DNA of 64,000 nt from Bradyrhizobium sp. 190 (GCF_023073415.1 NZ_JADPJL010000065.1:434001-498000), one strand, 5' to 3'. Shown: positions 18,508 to 29,420, counted from the stretch's first letter. Notes: a model not told the origin generated them from the sequence alone. Numbers and translations: made by a program.

Positions 18508-19218
18508 TCAAGCAGCAGGACGCCCAAACGGCAGATAATCGCGGCCGAGTTGTCGATGGAGCTGCAGCCAGATGGGAAGCTGTCGCGCCATCCGTCGATC
18601 GCCCTCGATCGACAATGCTTTCCCCTCGACCTCCTGCCAACTCACCTGCCCGAGATAAAGCCTGACAAGGGTAGCAACATCGCCGCGAACGGTCAGATCG
18701 ACGGTATATCCCGGATCCTTGAAGCAGATATCGACGCCTGTCCGTTCGAGGATCAGCCACATGATGCGTAACGTCGTTCGGCTTTTGGGAACGCCGGAGA
18801 ATTCGAAGCGGATCACCACACGACGCTCCGGCAACGCGCCGATGTCCACGCGCTTGCGCATTCGCCACATCAGCAGGCCGGGATTCAGATCGTCGGCGGT
18901 GAGCCGATCGCGAGCGTGCGCCAAGCCCCAGCGCGAGAGATCTCGCAAGACGTCGTGAAACGCTTCGCCTGACGGCGTCAGCCAATATTCACAGCCTGTA
19001 TCGTTGGGGTGAGTTCTTCTTGCGACGATTCCGTTTTCTTCCAATTGCCGCAGGCGCTCGGCCAGAAGAGACCGCGACATCAGCGGCACCCCGCGATGAA
19101 TGTCATTGAAGCTATGTGCGCCCAACATCAACTCGCGCAGCACGAGCGGCGTCCAACGTGTGGCGAAGACCTCGGACGCCTTTGCGATCGGGCAGAACTC
19201 GCCGTAACCGCCTTTCAT
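18508..19218 (-). CDS. HxlR-family winged-helix regulator with C-terminal SCP2-like domain
   Basis: A 236-residue regulator. Residues 1-105 are an HxlR winged helix: CPIAKASEVFATRWTPLVLRE, then HSFNDIHRGVPLMSRSLLAERLRQLEENGIV and a wing ending in EYWLTPSGEAF. The remaining 130 residues (VVIRFEFSGVP...GDVATLVRLYLGQVSWQE) resemble the SCP2/sterol-carrier-type ligand domain found in longer HxlR proteins. It is divergent from the exported alpha/beta hydrolase, with an AGTCCA/TGGACT inverted repeat between them. It probably senses a hydrophobic molecule handled by the hydrolase (inference). Confidence 0.9.
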   Translation of the reverse strand: MKGGYGEFCPIAKASEVFATRWTPLVLRELMLGAHSFNDIHRGVPLMSRSLLAERLRQLEENGIVARRTHPNDTGCEYWLTPSGEAFHDVLRDLSRWGLAHARDRLTADDLNPGLLMWRMRKRVDIGALPERRVVIRFEFSGVPKSRTTLRIMWLILERTGVDICFKDPGYTVDLTVRGDVATLVRLYLGQVSWQEVEGKALSIEGDRRMARQLPIWLQLHRQLGRDYLPFGRPAA

Positions 19219-19254
19219 GGCGGGAATTCAAACATCTTTGGGTCGCAGGGACCA

Positions 19255-19271
19255 GTCCAGATTTTGGACTT
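19255..19271. promoter_or_regulatory. Inverted repeat in the HxlR/hydrolase divergent region
   Basis: AGTCCA (19255-19260) and TGGACT (19266-19271) are separated by GATTT. It lies 36 bp from the HxlR start and 71 bp from the hydrolase start, so one bound dimer could control both directions. Confidence 0.5.
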
Positions 19272-19342
19272 GTCGCCATCAGGCGTTCGGCAAACGATGC
19301 GGTCGAGCGGAACCCCAAAGCGAGCAGCTTGTGGAGGGATCC

Positions 19343-20200
19343 ATGTGGCAGCGTAGCCATGGTCTTGCAGGTCTTTCACGCCGGCAGGCGTTAGCAGCGT
19401 TCGGCGGGGCGGCAATGTTGGCCGCAGCAATCCCGGATGCCTCGAATGCGCGGTCGCGAGAGGACAACAGGATGACCTATGTACTGATCCATCCGGCCTG
19501 GTTCGGCGGCTGGTGCTGGAAAAAGCTGACGCCGCTGCTGCGTGCGCAAGGGCACGAGGTGTTCACTCCGACGCTGACCGGGCTCGGCGAGCGCGCGCAT
19601 TTGGCAAGGCCGGAAACCGGGCTTGAAATGCACGTCCGCGACATCATCAACGTCATCGAATACGAGGACCTGCGCAACGTCATCCTTGTCGGCAACAGCT
19701 CGGGCGGGATGGTGATTACTGGCGTCGCCGATCACATGCCTGAACGGATCGCACATGTAGTCTTTCTCGACGCCTTCGTGCCGACGGATGGCCAGAGCAT
19801 GCTGGACGTGATCCCGCCCGATCGTCGGCCCGCTCTGGAAGCATTCGTGCAGAAAGAAGGCAACGGCTGGCTGCTGCCGCGTTTCGCGCCGCCGCCATGG
19901 GAAAAACTTGTCACCGAAACCTGGCAAGTGACGGAAAAGGCGGACCTCGATTGGATACTGCCCCGGCTGTGCCCGACACCGTTCGGCCATTTCAAGGAGC
20001 CGGTGAAGCGCAGGAATCCTGCCGCCGAGAAGTTGCCACGCACCTACATCCGCACCCAGTGGCCGCATCCGGGCTTCGATCGTTATGCGGGGGCTGCGAG
20101 CGCGGCGGGGTGGCAATCACGCAAAATCGCGAGCTCACACCTGCCATACATCACGCATCCAAGCGAACTGGCGGCCCTGCTGCAGGAAGTCGCGGGCTGA
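19343..20200 (+). CDS. Exported alpha/beta hydrolase (salicylate-esterase/EstC-like)
   Basis: A 285-residue protein with a twin-arginine leader (LSRRQALAAFGGAAMLAAA). The hydrolase domain begins TYVLIHPAWFGGWCWKKL, with GHEVFTPTLTGLGERAHL typical of the EstC/pyrethroid-hydrolase-like group. The nucleophile elbow is GNSSGG, and the C-terminal SSHLPYITHP supplies the probable catalytic His. It is likely exported folded via Tat; tatABC is in this window. ATG 19343 is preferred because GGAGGGA precedes it and it directly gives the Tat leader. The substrate is unknown. It is divergent from the HxlR gene. Confidence 0.88.
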   Translation: MWQRSHGLAGLSRRQALAAFGGAAMLAAAIPDASNARSREDNRMTYVLIHPAWFGGWCWKKLTPLLRAQGHEVFTPTLTGLGERAHLARPETGLEMHVRDIINVIEYEDLRNVILVGNSSGGMVITGVADHMPERIAHVVFLDAFVPTDGQSMLDVIPPDRRPALEAFVQKEGNGWLLPRFAPPPWEKLVTETWQVTEKADLDWILPRLCPTPFGHFKEPVKRRNPAAEKLPRTYIRTQWPHPGFDRYAGAASAAGWQSRKIASSHLPYITHPSELAALLQEVAG

Positions 20201-20269
20201 CGGCGTTGCGCGCAACCGCGCCAACACATTTGAACGCTGCAGAGGCCATGCTGTGGCTACAAACTGAAA

Positions 20270-20312
20270 CAGGCGAACCCTTGCACCCCTCTGGGGGCGA
20301 AGGATTCGCCTG
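20270..20312. terminator. Long hairpin between converging hydrolase and ssb genes
   Basis: CAGGCGAACC (20270-20279) pairs with GGATTCGCCTG (20302-20312) with one bulge, and an inner CCCC/GGGG extension continues the stem. T-runs are weak on both strands, so it is only a probable bidirectional terminator. Confidence 0.4.
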
Positions 20313-20342
20313 CCGTCTTTGCAGAAAGTGTCTACCTACATT

Positions 20343-20834
20343 CTAGAACGGAATATCGTCGTCCATGTCGCTGTTGCGCGCGCCGGCCGCGACCGGGCGC
20401 CGCGGCGCGGAGCTGACCGACCCGCCGGAACCGAAGTCACCGCCGGAATCGTCGGAGCCGAAACTGCCGCCACCGCCGCCGCTGCGGCCATCGAGCATGG
20501 TCAGGGTCGAGTTGAAGCCCTGCAGCACGACTTCGGTCGAGTACTTTTCGACGCCGCTCTGATCGGTCCATTTGCGGGTCTGCAGCGCGCCCTCGATGTA
20601 AACCTTGGCGCCCTTCTTCAGATACTGCTCGACAATCTTGCAAAGCGGTTCGGAGAAGATCACGACGCGATGCCACTCGGTCTTTTCCTTGCGCTCGCCG
20701 GTGCCCTTGTCGCGCCAGGTCTCCGAGGTCGCTATGCTCAGATTGGCAATCGGCCGCCCGTCCTGTGTCCGCCGGATTTCAGGATCCTTGCCGAGGTTGC
20801 CGACCAGAATCACCTTGTTCACGCTTCCCGCCAT
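20343..20834 (-). CDS. ssb: Single-stranded DNA-binding protein
   Basis: Binds ssDNA as a tetramer in replication, recombination and repair. The 163-residue protein begins [21 protein letters not shown] and contains the OB fold to about residue 110, a Gly/Ser-rich linker ([21 protein letters not shown]) and the acidic tip DMDDDIPF that recruits partner proteins. ATG 20834 matches the family start; the longer frame to 20885 does not. About 200 bp upstream lie a LexA-type box overlapping a candidate -35, and a further sigma-EcfG-like promoter. Confidence 0.96.
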   Translation of the reverse strand: MAGSVNKVILVGNLGKDPEIRRTQDGRPIANLSIATSETWRDKGTGERKEKTEWHRVVIFSEPLCKIVEQYLKKGAKVYIEGALQTRKWTDQSGVEKYSTEVVLQGFNSTLTMLDGRSGGGGGSFGSDDSGGDFGSGGSVSSAPRRPVAAGARNSDMDDDIPF

Positions 20835-21036
20835 CGCCGCTCTCCACTCGATATCGCCGGCAAAAATCATTGATTGGGCCGCCACATGCCGGCCGCCTTC
20901 AATTCTTGACCTGTCGCCAGTTCTTGACCTGTCTTGTTGTCCGCTCGCTACGTCCGCTTCCGGACATCTGAAGCGACCCTATACGCTCGCAAGCCCCGCC
21001 GACTTAGCGATCCCTCGGCAAGTCGGCGGTTATCCA

Positions 21037-21074
21037 CATATAGCACCGCCCTGGTCAATGTTCCAACTTTGTTC
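21037..21074 (-). promoter_or_regulatory. ssb: Candidate ssb promoter overlapped by a LexA box
   Basis: On the plus strand GTTC (21060-21063), 7 bp, GTTC (21071-21074) is the alphaproteobacterial SOS box GTTC-N7-GTTC. Read on the ssb strand, TTGGAA (21066-21061) and TATATG (21042-21037) are 18 bp apart and the box covers the -35. This predicts LexA repression of ssb. Confidence 0.6.
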
Positions 21075-21151
21075 CCGCAATTCACGTCGCCGTGAGCCGA
21101 ATTCGCGCTCAACTCGATGGCGACTTCAATTCGCCGCAATTAAGTCTAGAA

Positions 21152-21177
21152 AACGCCAAAATGGAACCGGGAGTTCC
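21152..21177 (-). promoter_or_regulatory. Sigma-EcfG-type promoter facing ssb
   Basis: Read on the minus strand, GGAAC (21177-21173), 17 bp, CGTT (21155-21152) matches the general-stress consensus GGAAC-N16/17-CGTT exactly. No good gene lies before ssb in that direction, so it could give ssb a second, stress-induced transcript. A chance match is possible. Confidence 0.4.
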
Positions 21178-21364
21178 GCACGCTAACGGGAATAACGTAT
21201 ATAGATCATGAGCTTGGCTCCATACTTTGGTTCATGAGTGTTGCAATCGGGAGACGCAATTTTCCCGCGAGTCGCGCTATAGAAATTGCTCAGCGGCGCG
21301 GTGCTCGCGTCATCACGGGAACGCTTCGGGACCAAGGGAAGCGGCCAAGAGCTGGAGATAGAGG

Positions 21365-22117
21365 ATGAAAAAGTTTCTGTTAGGTACGGTTGCTCTCATT
21401 GCGTTCGCTGCCCCTGCGGCGGCTGCTGACCTCGCTGCGCGTCCTTACACCAAGGCGCCGCCGGCGCCGATCGCCGTCGTGTACGACTGGAGCGGTTTTT
21501 ACATCGGTGCCAACGGTGGTTGGGGTACGAGCCGCAAGTGCTGGGATTCGGTGTCGCCTACTCCCTTCTTGATCGGCCATGAGGGTTGCCATGACGCGGA
21601 CGGCGGCACCGCCGGCGGTCAGCTCGGTTATCGCTGGCAGGCCAGCAGCTGGGTGTTCGGCCTCGAAGCCCAGGGCAACTGGGCGGACTTCCGGGGCAGC
21701 AATGAGAGCATACTTTTCCCCGGCTTCGCGAACGAATCGAAGATCGACGCCTTCGGCCTGTTCACCGGTCAGGTCGGCTGGGCCGCCAACAACGTTCTGT
21801 TCTATGTCAAGGGTGGTGCGGCCGTTACCGCGGATCGTTTCCGCATCCGCGATATTCCCACGGGCGCTATAATCGGCACCACGGGTGATGACACCCGCTG
21901 GGGCGCCAGCGTCGGCGCGGGCCTCGAATTCGGCTTCGCCCCCAACTGGTCGGCCGGCATCGAATACAACCATCTGTTCATGCAGGACCGCACCCACACC
22001 TTCGTCGACCCCGTGGTCGGCGGCGTCGTCGGTGTCGATCGCATCAGGCAGGACGTCGATGTGGTCACGGCGCGCATCAACTACCGCTTCGGCGGCCCGG
22101 GCATCACGAGGTACTGA
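21365..22117 (+). CDS. Omp31-type outer-membrane beta-barrel protein (copy 1)
   Basis: A 250-residue porin-like protein with a Sec signal peptide (MKKFLLGTVALIAFAAPAAA). The conserved mature N terminus is ADLAARPYTKAPPAPIAVVYDWSGFYIG. Omp31/25-type motifs follow: GGWGTSRKCW, GGQLGYRWQASSWVFGLEAQGNWADF, NVLFYVKGGAAVT, FAPNWSAGIEYNHLFMQD and a C-terminal VTARINYRF strand ending near Tyr. Such proteins are abundant outer-membrane structural porins in Brucella and rhizobia. A tandem paralogue follows at 22347, and a third copy is at 31203. An intrinsic terminator ends this gene. Confidence 0.93.
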   Translation: MKKFLLGTVALIAFAAPAAAADLAARPYTKAPPAPIAVVYDWSGFYIGANGGWGTSRKCWDSVSPTPFLIGHEGCHDADGGTAGGQLGYRWQASSWVFGLEAQGNWADFRGSNESILFPGFANESKIDAFGLFTGQVGWAANNVLFYVKGGAAVTADRFRIRDIPTGAIIGTTGDDTRWGASVGAGLEFGFAPNWSAGIEYNHLFMQDRTHTFVDPVVGGVVGVDRIRQDVDVVTARINYRFGGPGITRY

Positions 22118-22144
22118 TCTTCGCTTTCAGCAAACCGAATACCG

Positions 22145-22172
22145 AAAGGCCGGCCTCGCGCCGGCCTTTTTG
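22145..22172 (+). terminator. Terminator of porin copy 1
   Basis: AAAGGCCGGC (22145-22154) and GCCGGCCTTT (22160-22169) around loop CTCGC, followed by further T. It is almost identical to the terminator after porin copy 2. Confidence 0.85.
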
Positions 22173-22346
22173 TTTGGTTGTACCGCGGCCTGGTCAATAC
22201 TCGCATCGGTTGCATCGCGCATACATTTGCCGCGGATGTGGTTTTTCGGCGACAGCCTTTTGCGATCTCTTCACGTATATGGAACCGCAACCTCAAATTG
22301 ACGGCTGAGGAAGTTTGCGTTGAAGAGCCGCGAAAGGAAAAACGAA

Positions 22347-23099
22347 GTGAAGAAAATTCTGCTGACCACCACTGGTTTGATCGCGCTCGGGATGGCGCCC
22401 GCGATCGCCGCCGATCTTCCCGCAAGGGCCTACACCAAGGCGCCGCCGATGGCGGTTGCCGTGTACAACTGGGGCGGCTTCTACGCCGGCGTTAACGGCG
22501 GCTGGGGATCGAGCCGCAATCGTTGGGACGAGACCAGCCTCGGCGTCGCTCTCTCGATGGGCAGTCATGACGCAACCGGCGGCACTGTCGGTGGTCAGAT
22601 CGGCTACCGCTGGCAGGCTGCTTCGTGGGTGTTCGGCGTGGAAGCGCAGGGCAACTGGGCTGACTTCCACGGTAGCAATGCGATCCCGCTTGTTGTTCCG
22701 TCGATCACCAACGATACTCGTGTCGATGCCTTCGGACTGTTCACCGGTCAGGTCGGCTATGCCGCGAACAACGTCCTGTTCTACGTCAAGGGCGGCGCCG
22801 CCGTGACCTCCAATCGCTACCGTATGCTCGCGACCGGCACCGGTGTCCAGCTTGCCAACAGCGTCGATGAGACCCGTTGGGGTGGCGTGGTCGGCGTTGG
22901 CCTAGAATATGGCTTCGCCCCGAACTGGTCGGCCGGCATCGAATACAATCACATGTTCATGCAGGACAAGACCTATAACTTCGTGAGCAACGGCGCCTTC
23001 GTCCTGGCCCCGGCTGGATCGCTGCTTGCCCAGAGCCGCATCCGTCAGGACGTTGATGTGGTCACCGCTCGCATCAACTACAAGTTCGGCGCGTACTGA
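22347..23099 (+). CDS. Omp31-type outer-membrane beta-barrel protein (copy 2)
   Basis: 250 residues, the same length as copy 1 and collinear with it: signal peptide KKILLTTTGLIALGMAPAIA, mature start ADLPARAYTKAPP, then WGGFYAGVNGGWG, QIGYRWQAASWVFGVEAQGN, FTGQVGYAANNVLFYVKGGA and a final VTARINYKFGAY. The start is taken as GTG 22347 because it yields the MKK signal peptide matching the paralogue, with AAGGA about 10 nt upstream; ATG 22320 would add nine charged residues. It is the product of a tandem duplication that also copied the terminator. Confidence 0.92.
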   Translation: MKKILLTTTGLIALGMAPAIAADLPARAYTKAPPMAVAVYNWGGFYAGVNGGWGSSRNRWDETSLGVALSMGSHDATGGTVGGQIGYRWQAASWVFGVEAQGNWADFHGSNAIPLVVPSITNDTRVDAFGLFTGQVGYAANNVLFYVKGGAAVTSNRYRMLATGTGVQLANSVDETRWGGVVGVGLEYGFAPNWSAGIEYNHMFMQDKTYNFVSNGAFVLAPAGSLLAQSRIRQDVDVVTARINYKFGAY

Positions 23100-23131
23100 C
23101 CTCCGCGTCACCTGAGTTCCCAAGATTGAGA

Positions 23132-23160
23132 AAAGGCCGGCCTTGCGCCGGCCTTTTTTT
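23132..23160 (+). terminator. Terminator of porin copy 2
   Basis: AAAGGCCGGC (23132-23141) and GCCGGCCTTT (23147-23156) around loop CTTGC with a continuous T-run (23154-23160). It isolates porin transcription from uvrA. Confidence 0.88.
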
Positions 23161-23248
23161 GTGCGGCGCTGCTGACTGCTGCTGCCAAAAAAATAGCAGT
23201 GCAAACAATCCGTTGATGATTCGCACACGGCACTGGAAATTCCTCATC

Positions 23249-23263
23249 GTTCTTCCTATGTTC
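23249..23263 (+). promoter_or_regulatory. uvrA: LexA (SOS) box upstream of uvrA
   Basis: GTTC (23249-23252), 7 bp, GTTC (23260-23263) matches the alphaproteobacterial LexA operator and lies 88 bp before the uvrA start. uvrA is a standard member of this regulon. Confidence 0.75.
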
Positions 23264-23351
23264 CGACTTTCAATCATCGGCGCCTGATCCCGGCCTGCCC
23301 GGAAATGCGCGCCCAACGTGGCGCGCGCCTGCACGCCTGGAAAATGCCGAT

Positions 23352-26336
<2,985 letters not shown>

Positions 26337-26352
26337 GGATCAGTTGCGCACG

Positions 26353-27123
26353 ATGACTGACTCTCCATTTCTCCAGTCTTTCGTGGCTCCGATTTGCCGA
26401 TTTACAGGAAATCACGATGTTACTGTAGAGGAGCTCTACGGTACGTGCTTTCTTATTGGCTCCGATGGAATTTTTCTTACGGCTCGACATGTGCTCGAAA
26501 AGGTCTTCACCGAAATCAAAGCACGTGGTGGTTCTGCGGGAGCTTTTCCGATGCAAGTCGTTTCTGATCGAGTAGTGAGTCTCGCGGCAACAATTCTGGA
26601 TTATGAATTCGCGCCTGAGCCCTTTGACATAGCTGTATTCACCACTGCGTATCGCTCCAACACGCCATTCCGCCTCGTCCAGCGAACGGTCGAAGTTTGG
26701 CAGGATGTTGCCGCAATGGGATATCCTGCGTCGAACGTGCACAAGTCTGCGGAGAGACTTGAAATACAGCAGCGTGCCCACAAAGGATACATTCAGCGCT
26801 GCATTCCTGCCGGACGTCTACACCCAGGCAACCACCCAAATTGCTTTGAACTGAACTTTTCTATCACTAACGGGCTCAGTGGATCGCCTTTGTTTATCTA
26901 TCGAGGCGCCACTGATGAGGTAATCGGCGTATGCACGCATTCTCACGAGTCGCGCATCGTGCTCCATTCACATATGGATGTAATTGAGGAAAATGCAGAA
27001 TTTCATGAAGTGATATCACGCGTCGAAGAGTTTGGAATAGCGCAGGATCTTCGCCCGTTGATCGACTGGGCACCCGGCTGTCTGAATGGCCGTACGATTG
27101 GTCAAGTAATGCAGCAGGTTTAG
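26353..27123 (+). CDS. Trypsin-like serine protease of foreign base composition
   Basis: 256 residues, no signal peptide, so cytosolic. A chymotrypsin-fold catalytic triad can be read: H46 in LTARHVLEK, D92 in PFDIAVF and S176 in NGLSGSPLF. The C-terminal 60 residues carry ICTHSHES-like VCTHSHESRIVLHS and no PDZ domain. Third positions are clearly more A/T-rich than in uvrA (for example the codons around 26440-26500), suggesting acquisition by transfer. It starts 16 bp after uvrA, and a family C repeat abuts its stop. Related cytosolic proteases act in stress or anti-phage modules, but no partner gene is present, so the role is open. Confidence 0.8.
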   Translation: MTDSPFLQSFVAPICRFTGNHDVTVEELYGTCFLIGSDGIFLTARHVLEKVFTEIKARGGSAGAFPMQVVSDRVVSLAATILDYEFAPEPFDIAVFTTAYRSNTPFRLVQRTVEVWQDVAAMGYPASNVHKSAERLEIQQRAHKGYIQRCIPAGRLHPGNHPNCFELNFSITNGLSGSPLFIYRGATDEVIGVCTHSHESRIVLHSHMDVIEENAEFHEVISRVEEFGIAQDLRPLIDWAPGCLNGRTIGQVMQQV

Positions 27124-27188
27124 GATGGGTGGAGCGGAACGATACCCCATCACTGTGACAATGGGGTCTCGCTTCGCTCTACCCACCT
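27122..27188. repeat. Dispersed palindromic repeat, family C
   Basis: GGATGGGTGGAGCGGAACGA and TCGCTTCGCTCTACCCACCT are imperfect arms around CCCCATCACTGTGACAATGGGG. It touches the stop codon of the protease gene. Related copies lie at 27636 and 29344. Confidence 0.7.
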
Positions 27189-27212
27189 AAACCCTTACTC
27201 CGCGATCGCCCG

Positions 27213-27539
27213 CTACACCGTCCAATAATGCGGATGCGGGCGCGAGCGGTCGCCCCAGTCGAAGGATTCTTCATCGAGTTCGGACGGGCCGGCGCGCAGA
27301 TCTTCCGGCGTCACATCGGTTTGGTAGGCCTGACGCGCGGGATCGAATCTGAGGGCGTCCCACCGGATCGGACAATGGTGGTGGCTGCCGAGCAGCCCTC
27401 CGGTCTTGATGACGGCGTAGGCTACCGTTCCGCTGGCCTTGTCGAGCATCAGGCGTTCGATGAAGCCGAGCCTTGTGCCGTCGCGCCCGTAGACGCTCAC
27501 GTGCTCGACGCGATCACTGGGCACCAGGGTATGAGGCAT
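27213..27539 (-). CDS. PRC-barrel domain protein
   Basis: A 108-residue protein. The first 75 residues form a PRC-barrel: VEHVSVYGRDGTRLGFIERLMLDKASGTVAYAVIKTGG, then HHHCPIRWDALRFDP. The tail is acidic (ELDEESFDWGDRSRPHPHYW). PRC-barrels mediate protein or RNA contacts, as in RimM and photosynthetic reaction-centre H. Stand-alone copies in Bradyrhizobium are usually unassigned. ATG 27539 gives the family start; the longer frame extends into a repeat. Confidence 0.85.
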   Translation of the reverse strand: MPHTLVPSDRVEHVSVYGRDGTRLGFIERLMLDKASGTVAYAVIKTGGLLGSHHHCPIRWDALRFDPARQAYQTDVTPEDLRAGPSELDEESFDWGDRSRPHPHYWTV

Positions 27540-27635
27540 GGCGTCCTCCCCGTTTTTGTCTGTTTTCTCCTTGGCATTATAGCACAGGCGGGCCCGGCAT
27601 GTGCGGTGTCCGGTCGCCGCGGCGCACGGACGCAT

Positions 27636-27718
27636 GTAGGATGGGTAGAGCGCAGCGAAACCCATCAATCCCGCGCGCGGAGGGAGGATGGTATCGCTTC
27701 GCGCTCCACCCATCCTAC
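27636..27718. repeat. Dispersed palindromic repeat, family C (full element)
   Basis: GTAGGATGGGTAGAGCGCAG and GCTTCGCGCTCCACCCATCCTAC are the arms, with an inner CCCATCAATCCCGCGCGCGGAGG section. It separates the PRC-barrel and beta-propeller genes. Confidence 0.8.
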
Positions 27719-27723
27719 GGCCT

Positions 27724-28671
27724 CTACCGCCGCAGAAACGTCCCGAACGCGCGGGGCCCGTCGCCGACCTTGATCTCGCCGGTCACCTTCAGCTCGGTCG
27801 CATCGATCACGCTGATCGAGTTGCTTTCCCAGTTCGCCACGATGATGCGCCGGCCGTCCGTCGTCGCCGCGATCCCTTCCGGGTAATCGCCGACCTTGAC
27901 GCGCTTGACCGGCGCCAGCGTTATGAGATCGAACACGCTGACGGTGCCGTCATACTGGTCGGTGACGAAGCCGCGCCCTTGCGCGAGTGCGACCGCATAG
28001 GGGCGCAGGCCCGTCTTCACGCGCCCGATCTCGCTGTTCTTGGCGATATCGATCACGGACACGTCGTTCGAGCCGACATTGGCGGTGTAGGCGCGCCGGC
28101 CCTCGGCATCGATGGTCATGCCAAACGGGCGCTCTCCGACCTTGATCGTGGCCCGCCGCTGGCGCGTCGCGGTGTCGATGACGGACACGCTGTCGGCGTC
28201 GCGGTCCGCCGAGAGCAGGAGCCGCCCGTCCGGCGTCACCGCGAGGCCCGACGGCGAGGCGCCGACCGCGATATCGGCGATCACGCGCTGCGCTACCGGA
28301 TCGATCACCCGCACCGCCGCGGCGTACCAGTCGGCCACGTAGACGGTGGCGCCATCCGGCGCCACTGCGACACCGAGCGGACCACCGCCGGTGTTGATCC
28401 TGCCTACGACCCGGCGTGCGGCGGCATCGATCACCGTCAGCGCCTTGGCGTCGGGGCTCGTCACATAGGCGAAGCGTCCATCCGGCGTGATGGCGACGCC
28501 CGCGGGCTTGCCGCCAATCGCGATGGTTGCGACCGGCTGCAAGGATGTGAGATCCACGACCGTCAGGTTTTCGCTGAGCTGATTGGTGACGAAGGCTTCC
28601 TCGGCCCACGCCTGCCCGGTCCAGGCGGTACCGATGCTGGCGACGAGCGCCGCCAGAGCGATCGGCCGCAC
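27724..28671 (-). CDS. YncE/YVTN-type seven-bladed beta-propeller, exported
   Basis: A 315-residue protein with a signal peptide (VRPIALAALVASIGTAWTGQAWA) and then seven YVTN-like blades. Each contains a VAITPDGRFAYVTSPDAKALTVID-type unit (FVTNQLSENLTVVDL, YVADWYAAAVRVID, LLSADRDADSVSVID and others). It is periplasmic. The start is taken as GTG 28671, three nt after the TGA of the SRPBCC gene and with GGAAG upstream, which indicates translational coupling; the frame extends upstream only inside that gene. YncE-like propellers accompany PQQ dehydrogenase or metal-related systems, but no dehydrogenase gene is next to it. Confidence 0.85.
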   Translation of the reverse strand: MRPIALAALVASIGTAWTGQAWAEEAFVTNQLSENLTVVDLTSLQPVATIAIGGKPAGVAITPDGRFAYVTSPDAKALTVIDAAARRVVGRINTGGGPLGVAVAPDGATVYVADWYAAAVRVIDPVAQRVIADIAVGASPSGLAVTPDGRLLLSADRDADSVSVIDTATRQRRATIKVGERPFGMTIDAEGRRAYTANVGSNDVSVIDIAKNSEIGRVKTGLRPYAVALAQGRGFVTDQYDGTVSVFDLITLAPVKRVKVGDYPEGIAATTDGRRIIVANWESNSISVIDATELKVTGEIKVGDGPRAFGTFLRR

Positions 28672-28673
28672 GA

Positions 28674-29216
28674 TCAGCTTCCGCTTTCGACCTTCTTCTT
28701 CAGCGCCTCGAGGCCCGCGCGATAAAGCCCGCTCACCGCCTTCACGGCGGCCTGGTCGCTCAGCTCCGGCGGCGGATCGTTGTTCGGAAAGCCGCGATAG
28801 AACGCGCCGGCCCACTCCAGGCTGCTGCCCTTGCCGTCGGCGCTGGGGGTTACGGTCAGGGTGGACGAATAGTTGGTGACCGGCAGCACCTTCACATCCA
28901 CGGCGGTGATCCGGTACGAATAGGTCATCTTCTCGGCATCGTATTTGTAGAGTTCCTCATCGACGGTCGCACCATCAGCCAGCGTCAACCGCCGCGTGGC
29001 CTCGATCGCGTTGCCTTTGTCGCCCGCGGTCTTGCTGACCGGCGGCAGCCAGCTCATGTCCTGAAAATTGCCGATCGCGGCCCACACCTTGGCCGGCGGC
29101 GCATTGATCTCGATCGATTCCCGCACCTTCTGGCGGGTCGGCCCATGCGCCCAGGCTGCGCCTATCACTGCCAGCGCCGCCACCACGGCCCCCACCCTCG
29201 CGAGCGTCGTCCTCAT
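28674..29216 (-). CDS. Exported SRPBCC (MxaD-like) protein
   Basis: 180 residues with a signal peptide (TLARVGAVVAALAVIGAAWA). The START/SRPBCC fold is seen in KVRESIEINAPPAKVWAAIGNFQDMSWLPPV, then RLTLADGATVDEELYKYD and the closing helix AAVKAVSGLYRAGLEALKKK. Exported members include MxaD of methanol oxidation clusters, which assists electron transfer between dehydrogenase and cytochrome. Together with the coupled beta-propeller it resembles the accessory part of a PQQ-dehydrogenase cluster whose catalytic genes are elsewhere (inference). Confidence 0.82.
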   Translation of the reverse strand: MRTTLARVGAVVAALAVIGAAWAHGPTRQKVRESIEINAPPAKVWAAIGNFQDMSWLPPVSKTAGDKGNAIEATRRLTLADGATVDEELYKYDAEKMTYSYRITAVDVKVLPVTNYSSTLTVTPSADGKGSSLEWAGAFYRGFPNNDPPPELSDQAAVKAVSGLYRAGLEALKKKVESGS

Positions 29217-29343
29217 GTCGCTTCCTCACTGTGTCTTGTTGGCCCGCGCTAGCCGCGCAGCGGCGTTACCGTAACGCATTTTCAGACCAAAGGAGGCTGG
29301 TTTGTGGCAACGCCTGGACGCGCGGGTTGCGTCGGATAATACC

Positions 29344-29416
29344 GTAGGATAGGTGGAGCGAAGCGATACCCATCACTTCTTGAAATGGCGGGTTTCGCTT
29401 CGCTCTACCCACCTAC
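29344..29416. repeat. Dispersed palindromic repeat, family C
   Basis: GTAGGATAGGTGGAGCGAAG and GCTTCGCTCTACCCACCTAC are imperfect arms around ACCCATCACTTCTTGAAATGGCGGGT. It is downstream of the AAA ATPase gene. Confidence 0.75.
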
Positions 29417-29420
29417 GTGC

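Noticed and set aside
21162-21177. GGAACCGGGAGTTCC read as a palindromic operator
   Set aside because: Its symmetry is explained by the -35 GGAAC of the minus-strand EcfG-like promoter plus a chance opposite GGAAC; on the plus strand no CGTT follows at the right distance.
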